From: Rhodococcoides fascians A44A
GTDB lineage: Bacteria > Actinomycetota > Actinomycetes > Mycobacteriales > Mycobacteriaceae
Length of the DNA stretch: 64,000 nucleotides
NCBI RefSeq assembly: GCF_000760735.1
Contig: NZ_JMEX01000008.1
Location: 2,008,042-2,072,041 of the forward strand
Direction: 5' to 3'
Position numbers and translations under genes: made by a program. How positions within the stretch are numbered: the stretch's first letter is position 1; the number at the start of each line of letters is the position of its first letter. Positions 1 to 7,046 of the stretch are shown here, piece by piece. Under the pieces are notes generated by a model. The model was given only the letters and a program-made list of their open reading frames with translations, was not told where the DNA came from and did no database searches.

Positions 1-266
1 TGAACCAGTGACCCTTTTGTCACCCAGGTCACGATCTCCATGTCCTTGTGTGGGTGGCTGTCGAATCCTTGCCCGGGAGAGACGATGTCGTCGTTGTTGA
101 CGAGCAGCAGGCCGTGGTGGGTGTTGTCCGGGTCGTAGTGCTGGCCGAAGGAGAAGGAATGTTTCGAGTCCAGCCATGCCACACGGGTTTTCAGGCGATC
201 ACCGGCGCGATGGATGTCGATGTGCGGGATCGAGGGTTGGTGCGGACTACGTCGTGGAGCGGACAT
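1..266 (-). CDS. Pirin family protein, N-terminal part (cut by window edge)
   Basis: The minus frame starts at the ATG at 266 and stays open to the window edge, giving 88 codons. The translation contains SKHSFSFGQHYD, GLLLVNNDD and FDSHPHKDMEIVTW, the start of the cupin core of YhhW-type pirins, including the GFDSHPHKDME stretch that supplies metal-binding His and Glu residues. Such proteins are metal-dependent cupins, some with quercetinase activity; the substrate here cannot be read. The C-terminal half lies outside the window. A second, different pirin lies at 1866-2825 on the same strand, with maltokinase between them on the other strand. Confidence 0.85.
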   Translation of the reverse strand, partial: MSAPRRSPHQPSIPHIDIHRAGDRLKTRVAWLDSKHSFSFGQHYDPDNTHHGLLLVNNDDIVSPGQGFDSHPHKDMEIVTWVTKGSLV

Positions 267-382
267 GAGACCACTCTACGGAGCGCGCTCGAACCTCGGA
301 ACTGTCCTCGCATAACTTTCGCGCGACGAAAGGGGCCATGTGTGAGCGAATGCGACGCTGGGTAAGGGTCGATAGGGTTCGG

Positions 383-448
383 GTGCATCGAACTGCGGTG
401 CACATCGAACTGCGGTGCACATCGGACTGCGGGGCACATCGAACTTCG
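383..448. repeat. Short tandem repeat, about 17 bp x 4, upstream of maltokinase
   Basis: Four consecutive units have the consensus GTGCACATCGAACTGCG. The first (383-397) lacks two bases; units 2 to 4 (398-414, 415-431, 432-448) are 17 bp each with a few substitutions. The array ends about 30 bp before the maltokinase ATG, in the gap between the divergent pirin and maltokinase genes. It could be a regulatory array or a neutral repeat. Confidence 0.8.
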
Positions 449-478
449 GGCATACCGAGCGAAGGCGGCACACTTTTC

Positions 479-1858
479 ATGATCGAGTCGACGGGCGTGA
501 CCACGGTGGATCTCGAGACGGCACTGCTCACCTGGATTCCGCAGCAGCGTTGGTTCGCCGCGAAGGGCACACCGGTCGTTTCCCTCGACATCGTCGAACG
601 CGTGCGCATCGGCGCCCGTTCCGACGTGACGGCCGAGCATCTGCTGGTGGACATCGGGCTCGACGCTCCGCTCGCGCAGAGTCCACAGGTGCAGCGGTAT
701 CAGGTTCCGTTGGGGTTTCGCAGCAGCGCCCCCGACGAGGTGGCTGCCTGGCAACTTCCGCTTCCGGATTACGACGTCGTCGTGTACGACGGTTTGCGGG
801 ATCCGGCGATCATCCCGCTGTACGGTGACGCGCTTGCGGACTCGGCGTCGATCGGGCGCATCGAATTCGAGACGCTCGCCGACGATTCGGTGGATTCCGG
901 GTTGGCCGGTCGAGTACTGGGTGCAGAACAGTCCAATACGTCGGTTGTGCTCGGCGAAGTGCTGCTGCTCAAGCTTTTTCGTCGTATTTCACCGGGTGTG
1001 AACCCCGATATCGAGCTGCATCGAGCGCTGGCGGAAGCCGGCTGCGGCAACGTCGCGCCGCTGCGTGGGTGGATTCAGACGGAAGAGTTCGGCGATCTGT
1101 CGATGCTGGGGATGGCGCAGGATTTCGTCGTCGACTCGGCCGAGGGGTGGACGACTGCCCTTGCGTCCGTCGCGGATCTGATCGCCGGGGGCGAGTCCGA
1201 CGGATTCGCGGTGGAGTCGTTCGAACTGGGCAAGGCCGTTGCGCACGTCCACGCGGATCTGGCGACGGAGTTGGGAACGTCGAGGCGTCCGGCAGCCGAG
1301 GTGGTACAGGAGATCACCGAGCGGGTCGAGGCGGCGGCGCTGGTGGTGCCGGAGTTGGCCGAGTGCCTGCCTGCAGCCCGTGAACTGATCGCTCGCGCTC
1401 GCTCGGGTGAGACGACGGTGCAACGCATCCACGGCGACCTTCATCTCGGTCAGGTACTGCGGACACCGCTGACGTGGCTGCTGATCGATTTCGAGGGGGA
1501 ACCGTCCAAGTCGCTGGAGGAACGTCGACGGCCGGACAGTCCGTTGCGGGACGTCGCGGGCATGCTGCGGTCCTTCGACTACGCCGCACACCATCTGCTC
1601 GTGGATGGTGCCGGGCCGGACGGAGCCGGGCTGGACGAGGCAGTTGCGTCGAGGTGGGTGGAGCAGAACTCCGCTGCGTTCTGCGAGGGGTATGCCTCGG
1701 TGACCGGGGAGGATCCGCGCGCCACCGAGGCACTGCTGGGTGCGTACGAGTTGGACAAAGCCGCCTACGAAGCGGTGTACGAAGCGCGTAACCGGCCTAC
1801 CTGGCTGGAGATCCCGATGCGGGCGGTACGACGACTGGCGCCGCCCGCCCGCAATTGA
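479..1858 (+). CDS. mak: Maltokinase (GlgE pathway)
   Basis: A protein of 459 aa, close to the usual mycobacterial length of about 455. It phosphorylates maltose with ATP to maltose 1-phosphate, the donor for GlgE alpha-glucan synthesis. The aminoglycoside-phosphotransferase-like fold shows the catalytic loop IHGDLHLGQVL near residue 316 and the metal-binding LIDFEGEP near 335, followed by RRPDSPLRDVAGMLRSFDYA, a maltokinase hallmark. The frame is open upstream to 338, but that part is the 17-bp repeat. The ATG at 479 gives the family-typical N-terminus (IPQQRWFAAKG near residue 22). TreS, its frequent partner, is not adjacent. The function is well supported by family knowledge. Confidence 0.92.
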   Translation: MIESTGVTTVDLETALLTWIPQQRWFAAKGTPVVSLDIVERVRIGARSDVTAEHLLVDIGLDAPLAQSPQVQRYQVPLGFRSSAPDEVAAWQLPLPDYDVVVYDGLRDPAIIPLYGDALADSASIGRIEFETLADDSVDSGLAGRVLGAEQSNTSVVLGEVLLLKLFRRISPGVNPDIELHRALAEAGCGNVAPLRGWIQTEEFGDLSMLGMAQDFVVDSAEGWTTALASVADLIAGGESDGFAVESFELGKAVAHVHADLATELGTSRRPAAEVVQEITERVEAAALVVPELAECLPAARELIARARSGETTVQRIHGDLHLGQVLRTPLTWLLIDFEGEPSKSLEERRRPDSPLRDVAGMLRSFDYAAHHLLVDGAGPDGAGLDEAVASRWVEQNSAAFCEGYASVTGEDPRATEALLGAYELDKAAYEAVYEARNRPTWLEIPMRAVRRLAPPARN

Positions 1859-1865
1859 CGATCCT

Positions 1866-2825
1866 TTACTCGGTCGGTGCGCCCAGTCGCCCGGCCTGGT
1901 AGTCCTCGAACGCCTGCACGACCTCGGACTTGGTGTTCATGACGAACGGTCCGGCCATCGCGACGGGCTCACGGATCGGCTTGCCGCCGAGCACGAAGAT
2001 CTCCATCGACTCTCCACGCGGATCGGCGGCGAGGTCGATGACGTCGCCCCTGCCGAACAGCGCGGTCTGGCCCATGCGGATCGGCCTGCCTGCCGATGCA
2101 CTCCCGACGGATCCGTCCCCGCCGACGGTGCCCGAACCGGCCAGCACGTAAGCCAGTGCGTTGAACTCCGGGTTCCACGGGAGGGACAGTGCTGCGCCCG
2201 GTGCGACCGTGATGTGCGTGAGCGCGATCGGGGTGTACGTCGATCCCGGACCCGGGTGTCCTGCCACGTCACCGGCGATCACGCGGATCAGCGCTCCGCC
2301 GTCACTGCTGGACAACAGTGCGACCTTGTTGCCCGTGATGTCCTGGTACCGCGGAGTCGCCAGTTTGTTCGCTCGCGGAAGGTTCACCCACAACTGCACC
2401 CCGTGGAACAGTCCACCGGACATCACCAGGTGCTCCGGCGGCGCTTCGATGTGCAGGATGCCCGCACCGGCCGTCATCCACTGGGTGTCGCCGCCGCCGA
2501 TGGTTCCGCCACCGCCGTGGGAATCCTTGTGTTCCATGATCCCGTCGATCATGTACGTCACCGTCTCGAAACCACGGTGCGGGTGCCACGGAGTTCCCTT
2601 CGGCTCACCGGGCGCGTAATTCACCTCGCCCATCTGGTCCATGTGAATGAACGGATCGAGCGAAGAAAGGTCGATACCCGCGAACGCCCGACGAACCGGG
2701 AACCCTTCACCCTCGAACCCTGTGGGCGCCGTGGTGACGGTCTTGACCGGCCGGGCCACCGCCGTGGCGTCGGGAAGGGGGATGCGGGGGAGGGCAAGGA
2801 TGTTGTCGACCGTGACAGCGGGCAT
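1866..2825 (-). CDS. Pirin family protein
   Basis: A 319-aa bicupin. N-terminal pirin motifs are present: FIHMDQMG, HPHRGFETVTYMIDG and MTAGAGILHIEAPP, with the His residues expected to hold one iron. A Pirin_C domain follows (GETLPW-like region, then GKPIREPVAMAGPFVMNT near the C-terminus). The ATG at 2825 is chosen because it is preceded by GGAG at a suitable distance; the longer open frame to 2888 runs through the palindrome at 2874-2891 and is unlikely to be translated. It ends 7 bp after maltokinase, convergently. Its promoter region is shared with the divergent PPOX gene. Exact function unknown; pirins act as redox or transcription cofactors or quercetinases. Confidence 0.9.
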   Translation of the reverse strand: MPAVTVDNILALPRIPLPDATAVARPVKTVTTAPTGFEGEGFPVRRAFAGIDLSSLDPFIHMDQMGEVNYAPGEPKGTPWHPHRGFETVTYMIDGIMEHKDSHGGGGTIGGGDTQWMTAGAGILHIEAPPEHLVMSGGLFHGVQLWVNLPRANKLATPRYQDITGNKVALLSSSDGGALIRVIAGDVAGHPGPGSTYTPIALTHITVAPGAALSLPWNPEFNALAYVLAGSGTVGGDGSVGSASAGRPIRMGQTALFGRGDVIDLAADPRGESMEIFVLGGKPIREPVAMAGPFVMNTKSEVVQAFEDYQAGRLGAPTE

Positions 2826-2873
2826 GGTGGGCTCCTCGACGATGCAGTCGGCTGGTTTTCCGCCGGCTGAATT

Positions 2874-2891
2874 TAGTTGCTTAGTCAACTA
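2874..2891. promoter_or_regulatory. Palindromic operator candidate between pirin and PPOX genes
   Basis: TAGTTG, six bases, CAACTA forms a perfect inverted repeat between the divergent start codons at 2825 and 2949. The half-site type and spacing fit MarR-like repressors, which often control pirin genes, but no such regulator is encoded nearby. Seen directly; the role is inferred. Confidence 0.5.
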
Positions 2892-2948
2892 CTGCTGCCG
2901 AGTGTAACGGCCACGAAGACGATCTATTCCCCCGCTACCCTGTACTGC

Positions 2949-3545
2949 ATGTCGGCACTTCGAGACGCTGCGTTCGCAGCCACCATCGCCTCGGTTCCGG
3001 ATCTCGAAGACCTCGTCGGCGAGCCGTCGGAACTCGTACGAACCAAGGTCGGGCACGTGGTCACCCCCGGGGTCCGGGCGTTCCTGGACGACGCCCGCTT
3101 CCTGCTCTTCGCGACGTCGGATGCCGACGGCAACTGCGACGTCAGTCCGCGGGGAGATGCGCGCGGCGCTCTGCTGCATCTCGACGACCGGACGTTCGTG
3201 ATCGGAGATCGTCCGGGCAACCGGCGAGTGGACAACTTCCGCAACGTCCTCGCCAACCCGCACGTCGGAATGCTGTTCGTGGTGCCTGGTGCATCGCACA
3301 CACTCCGGGTCAACGGCCGCGCCAAGCTGACGGTGGCGCCCGAGATCCTCGACCTGCTCGAGGGCGAGGAGGCACGGCCCAAGCTCGGTGTGGTCGTCGA
3401 GGTAGAAGAGATATTCGCGCACTGCCCCAAGGCTTTCCAGCGTTCAGGGCTGTGGGATAGCGCGCAGTGGGTCGACCCGTCGTCCCTTCCCAGCTCCCGC
3501 GACATTACTGCGGAACTCAAAGCGGCAACACGCGTTTCGGTGTGA
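2949..3545 (+). CDS. Pyridoxamine 5'-phosphate oxidase-family FMN protein (DR_2398-like)
   Basis: A 198-aa split-barrel flavoprotein. The region FLDDARFLLFATSDADGN at about residues 49-66, then DVSPRGDARG, IGDRPGNRRVDNFRNVLANP and LRVNGRAKLT, matches the PPOX-type probable FMN-dependent family typified by DR_2398. It probably binds FMN and reduces a small substrate; which one is unknown. The frame is open upstream to 2877, but the ATG at 2949 gives the normal N-terminus (MSALRDAAF). Divergent from the pirin gene, sharing the palindrome at 2874-2891. Confidence 0.85.
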   Translation: MSALRDAAFAATIASVPDLEDLVGEPSELVRTKVGHVVTPGVRAFLDDARFLLFATSDADGNCDVSPRGDARGALLHLDDRTFVIGDRPGNRRVDNFRNVLANPHVGMLFVVPGASHTLRVNGRAKLTVAPEILDLLEGEEARPKLGVVVEVEEIFAHCPKAFQRSGLWDSAQWVDPSSLPSSRDITAELKAATRVSV

Positions 3546-3579
3546 CCGCTCAGGCATGCGTGACGAGAAGGGGGAGTCG

Positions 3580-5700
3580 GTGTGGAGTAGGCGAGCGTTT
3601 CTGACGACTCTGCTCATCGCTCCGACGCTCACCGTTGCGGTGTCACCGTCCGCCTCGGCCCAGGATGCGACGGGTCTCGGTGACAGCATGGATCTGGGTG
3701 ACGTCTTCATCGCGGCGGGCAAGCCGACGGAGCATCTGCTGATCGTTCTGGACGTACGCGCCGACGGCACCGTCGGTCTTGTCCTTCCTCGCGCCGAGGT
3801 GGGGCAGGGTCTGACGACGTCGCTGGCGATGCTCGTCGCCGACGAGCTCGACGTACCCGTTTCGGCCGTGCGCGCGTCCCTTGCCGATGCCCGGCCCGAA
3901 CTGCTGTTCGGCCAGATGACCGGCAGTTCCAACTCGATCCGATCGATGTACTGGCCGGTGCGTCACGCGGCAGCGGGTGTGCGAGCACGTCTGATCGCGG
4001 CGGCCGCGGCGGCGTGGACGGTGCTTCCCGACGCGATTTCGCTACGCGAGGGTGTTCTCACCGCTCGGGACGGTCGGTCGATGGGGATCGGATCCGTTGC
4101 CGTGGCCGCCGCCGACCCGTTGCTGCGTGTCGTCTCCGGTCCGCCCAAGCCGCAGAAGAGTCTCGCCGGCACAGGCAGGCTCGACGCACGCGCCATGGTG
4201 ACGGGGGCGCACGAGTACGCTCTCGATCTCGACGTGCCGGGCGCACTTCCCGTTGTCGTCAAGCGTCCCCCGACGATCGGCGCCCGCGTGGACGGCGTCG
4301 ACGAAGCGAGCCTGCGAGGCCTTCCCGGTGTGGTCGACGTCGCCGTGATCCCGACGGGTGTCGCGATCATGGCCGAGACCTTCGGCCAGGCCATCGACGC
4401 CGCCGCGGCGGCGCAGGTCACGTGGACGGCAGGCACCGTCGACGACGAGAACGACGAGTCCATCCGAGCTCGGCTGCACGGCGCCGTCGAACCGTTCGAC
4501 ACGGCAGGTGATCTCGAGGCCCGTTTCGATTTCGCGTTCGTGTCCCATGCACCGATGGAAACCAATTCTGCTGTAGCAGATGTGCGTTCGGATTCGGCCG
4601 AGGTCTGGGCCTCGATGCAGACGCCGATCATCGCGAAGCAGACCATCGCCCGCGCGCTCGGCCTGCCCGTGCCGAGTGTGACCGTGCACGTGGTTTCCGG
4701 GGGTGGATCGTTCGGTCGCAGACTGTTCTTCGACGCGCCGTTGGAGGCCGCTCGAATCTCGAAGGCCATGGGCAGGCCGGTTCGGTTGATGTGGACGAGG
4801 GTCGACGACATGCGTCACGGCAGGGCCCGTGCCGCGTCCCACCACAGGTTCGCCGTCCGCACCGACGGTCGGACGGTATCGTCGTTCGATCATCGAACCG
4901 CTTCTGTTGCAACGGACTTCTCGCACGGGTTCGGTGAGGCGTTGACCGCCGGAAGCGGTGGATCGGGACGGTCGGTGTACGCGCGGACCGTGGTCACCCC
5001 CTACCGATTCGGCGGGGTGCAGGAGTCACTGCGTGAAGTGGACCTGCCGATGAACACCGGCAGTTGGCGATCGGTGTTCTCCGCCACCAGTCGAGGCGCC
5101 GCGGAAATCGTCGTCGACCGGGTCGCGGCGCGACTGGGCATCGACCCGGTCGAGTTCCGTCGCGCACACCTCGAGGATCCACGCCACAGAGCGGTGCTCG
5201 ACGCCGCCGCGTCCTCCAGCGGGTGGGGTGACCCACTACCCGCAGGAGTGGCTCGGGGAATCGGGTTCCATGCCGAGTACCGGTCGTGCGCGGCGGTCGT
5301 GGTGGAGATCGATGCGGTGGATCCGGAGCGGCCACGCGTCCGGCGTGCGGTGATCGCTGTGGACGTGGGTACGGTGATCAATCCGCTCGGATTGGAGGCG
5401 CAGATGCTCGGTGGCCTCACCGACGCCATCTCGACGACACTGTCCGCGGGCCTGCACATCGAGGCCGGGCTTCCGTTGGAGGGCAGCTTCTCGCAGTTCC
5501 ACTACGCCAGGCAGCGGGATTCGCCGCTGGACGTTCAGGTGGTCGTCGTCGACGGTGGCGGCGAGCCTGGAGGTGCAGGCGAGCTGGGGGTGCCTCCCGC
5601 CGTCGGGGCCGTCGCGAACGCCTACGAGAAGGCCACCGGACGTGACATCACGTCGTTTCCCCTGCGGTTCGCCGTCGACTTCGAACCGTTCCCCCGATGA
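3580..5700 (+). CDS. Molybdopterin hydroxylase large subunit (isoquinoline 1-oxidoreductase beta type)
   Basis: About 706 aa. The N-terminus has a twin-arginine signal (SRRAFLTTLL followed by a hydrophobic stretch and ASA), so the complex is probably exported folded. Family motifs seen are HAPMETNSAVADV, GGGSFGRRLF and, near residue 665, GGGEPGGAGELGVPP carrying the catalytic Glu of xanthine-dehydrogenase-like enzymes. GTG at 3580 is chosen because an AGAAGGGGGA ribosome site precedes it; an ATG at 3556 is the alternative. The Fe-S subunit follows at 5746. No FAD subunit, MoCo-sulfuration or XdhC gene is adjacent, which is typical of the IorAB group. The substrate, an N-heterocycle or aldehyde, cannot be told. 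Confidence 0.88.
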   Translation: MWSRRAFLTTLLIAPTLTVAVSPSASAQDATGLGDSMDLGDVFIAAGKPTEHLLIVLDVRADGTVGLVLPRAEVGQGLTTSLAMLVADELDVPVSAVRASLADARPELLFGQMTGSSNSIRSMYWPVRHAAAGVRARLIAAAAAAWTVLPDAISLREGVLTARDGRSMGIGSVAVAAADPLLRVVSGPPKPQKSLAGTGRLDARAMVTGAHEYALDLDVPGALPVVVKRPPTIGARVDGVDEASLRGLPGVVDVAVIPTGVAIMAETFGQAIDAAAAAQVTWTAGTVDDENDESIRARLHGAVEPFDTAGDLEARFDFAFVSHAPMETNSAVADVRSDSAEVWASMQTPIIAKQTIARALGLPVPSVTVHVVSGGGSFGRRLFFDAPLEAARISKAMGRPVRLMWTRVDDMRHGRARAASHHRFAVRTDGRTVSSFDHRTASVATDFSHGFGEALTAGSGGSGRSVYARTVVTPYRFGGVQESLREVDLPMNTGSWRSVFSATSRGAAEIVVDRVAARLGIDPVEFRRAHLEDPRHRAVLDAAASSSGWGDPLPAGVARGIGFHAEYRSCAAVVVEIDAVDPERPRVRRAVIAVDVGTVINPLGLEAQMLGGLTDAISTTLSAGLHIEAGLPLEGSFSQFHYARQRDSPLDVQVVVVDGGGEPGGAGELGVPPAVGAVANAYEKATGRDITSFPLRFAVDFEPFPR

Positions 5701-5745
5701 CTACCGCTGCCACGGAAGGTGCACCTGTATGACGGACTCTCGCTC

Positions 5746-6204
5746 ATGACCGACTTCGTGGTGAACGGTCGACCGGTGTCCGTCGATGCCCCGGGCGATC
5801 TTGCGTTGCTGTGGGCGCTGCGGGACAAGCTGGGCATCAGGGGACCGAAGTACGGGTGCGGTATCGGGGTGTGCCACGCGTGCACGAGCCACCTCGACGG
5901 CGAGGAGATCCTGCCGTGTGTCACGCCGCTGGCCGAGGCCGAGGGCCGCGAGGTCACCACCATCGAAGGTCTGGCCGACGGCGACCGCCTGCATCCGGTT
6001 CAGCAGGCCTGGCTGGACGAGGACGTAGCCCAGTGCGGTTACTGCCAGCCGGGGCAGATCATGGCCGCGGTCGCTTTGCTTCGTCGTACTCCCGAGCCGA
6101 CCGACGAGGACATCGACCGCATCGAGAACGTGTGCCGCTGCGGCACGTACTTCCGGATTCGACGCGCCATCGCGCGAGCCGCCGAACTGGGTGGAGAAGG
6201 GTGA
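5746..6204 (+). CDS. 2Fe-2S subunit of molybdenum hydroxylase (isoquinoline 1-oxidoreductase alpha type)
   Basis: A 152-aa protein with all eight cluster cysteines: C38, C43, C46 and C58 for the plant-ferredoxin-type cluster, and C97, C100, C130 and C132 for the second, helical cluster (CGYCQPGQI and CRCGTY). It passes electrons from the molybdenum subunit at 3580-5700. It has no signal of its own and would be carried out by the Tat signal of its partner. ATG 5746 gives the family length; an in-frame GTG at 5719 is possible but lies on top of a GGAAGG sequence. The order large subunit then small subunit is the reverse of many iorAB operons. Confidence 0.9.
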   Translation: MTDFVVNGRPVSVDAPGDLALLWALRDKLGIRGPKYGCGIGVCHACTSHLDGEEILPCVTPLAEAEGREVTTIEGLADGDRLHPVQQAWLDEDVAQCGYCQPGQIMAAVALLRRTPEPTDEDIDRIENVCRCGTYFRIRRAIARAAELGGEG

Positions 6205-6306
6205 GAGGGCGGCAGGGCGTCGGCCACGGATGTCCGATTCGGGGTGGATTCGACCCGCACTTCGGCTGCCCAGTACGGTAAGGGGCGACACGGGAGGTAG
6301 GCAGTT

Positions 6307-6477
6307 ATGGAAAGTATCGGCGCGTTCATCGGAATCGTCGTGGTCGTTCTGACGATCGTCTTGGTTGTTTTCGGGTGCGCGATGCTGTTCCTGGCGTCCG
6401 TGAAGCCTGATCTGTTCAACTTCGATCTCACGCGTGGCAAGCGCGCCAAGGCGGAGAAGAACAACCGTTCCAAGTAA
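6307..6477 (+). CDS. Small single-span membrane protein (56 aa)
   Basis: The reading frame starts at ATG 6307, seven bases after a strong GGGAGGT ribosome site, and stops at TAA 6475. The peptide starts MESIGAFIGIVVVVLTIVL, continues hydrophobic to about residue 32 and ends in a basic tail (RGKRAKAEKNNRSK). One membrane helix with a positively charged cytoplasmic end is the natural reading. It lies between the Fe-S subunit and gtrA and is independent of both. No function is recognised. The ribosome site and codon use make it credible. Confidence 0.7.
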   Translation: MESIGAFIGIVVVVLTIVLVVFGCAMLFLASVKPDLFNFDLTRGKRAKAEKNNRSK

Positions 6478-6549
6478 TTCGGGCCCTTCTACGGTGACAT
6501 AGGCCATAGTGCGGGACCGAATGTCGTAGGTCTGCGGTTGTATGGATTC

Positions 6550-7002
6550 ATGAGCAGCAGGGTCGACACGCATACCGGAGTCGATACCTGCGGGCCGCGG
6601 CTCAAGGCCAGGTTTCTCGGTGAATCGGCCACCGCGCAATTCGTCAGATTCGTTGTCGTCGGCGCGTCCAGCAATGCCCTGTACGCCGCGCTGTTCGTGG
6701 CTCTCGCGACGTTCGGGTCGTTCGTCGCCAACATCGTCGGTATCGCCGCCAGCACCGTGTTGGCCAACGAACTGCATCGTCGCCACACCTTCCACGCCGC
6801 GGAGCGTGTCGGCTGGTTCCAGACTCAGTGGGAAGCAGGCGGCCTCGCGCTCGTTGGGTTGGCACTCGGTACTGCCGCACTCGCCGCGGTGCACGTGCTG
6901 TTCCCCGGCTCGTCCGCTCTGGTCCAGATAGTCGCGGTCATCGCCGTGAGCGCAGCCACCGGCGCTCTCCGCTTTCTCGCCCTCCGCGGGTGGGTTTTCT
7001 AG
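6550..7002 (+). CDS. GtrA family membrane protein
   Basis: A 150-aa protein with four predicted membrane segments (about residues 32-52, 56-76, 93-113 and 120-140). The motif ATAQFVRFVVVGASSNALYA is typical of GtrA/DPMS-like flippases, which help polyprenyl-linked sugars across the membrane for arabinogalactan or other glycan building. ATG 6550 is chosen; a TTG at 6538 is in frame but weak. The next gene, a large membrane protein, begins 44 bp downstream. No glycosyltransferase partner is adjacent. Confidence 0.85.
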   Translation: MSSRVDTHTGVDTCGPRLKARFLGESATAQFVRFVVVGASSNALYAALFVALATFGSFVANIVGIAASTVLANELHRRHTFHAAERVGWFQTQWEAGGLALVGLALGTAALAAVHVLFPGSSALVQIVAVIAVSAATGALRFLALRGWVF

Positions 7003-7046
7003 CTCTCACCACGTAGTTCACCTGCCCGGCTATAGGCTGGCTGGCC

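Noticed and set aside
1740-2870. A 376-codon plus frame opposite the second pirin
   Set aside because: Antisense shadow; the minus-strand pirin has complete family motifs.
5701-6894. A 397-codon minus frame across the Fe-S subunit, the small membrane protein and gtrA
   Set aside because: No recognisable domain; it is antisense to three credible genes with ribosome sites.
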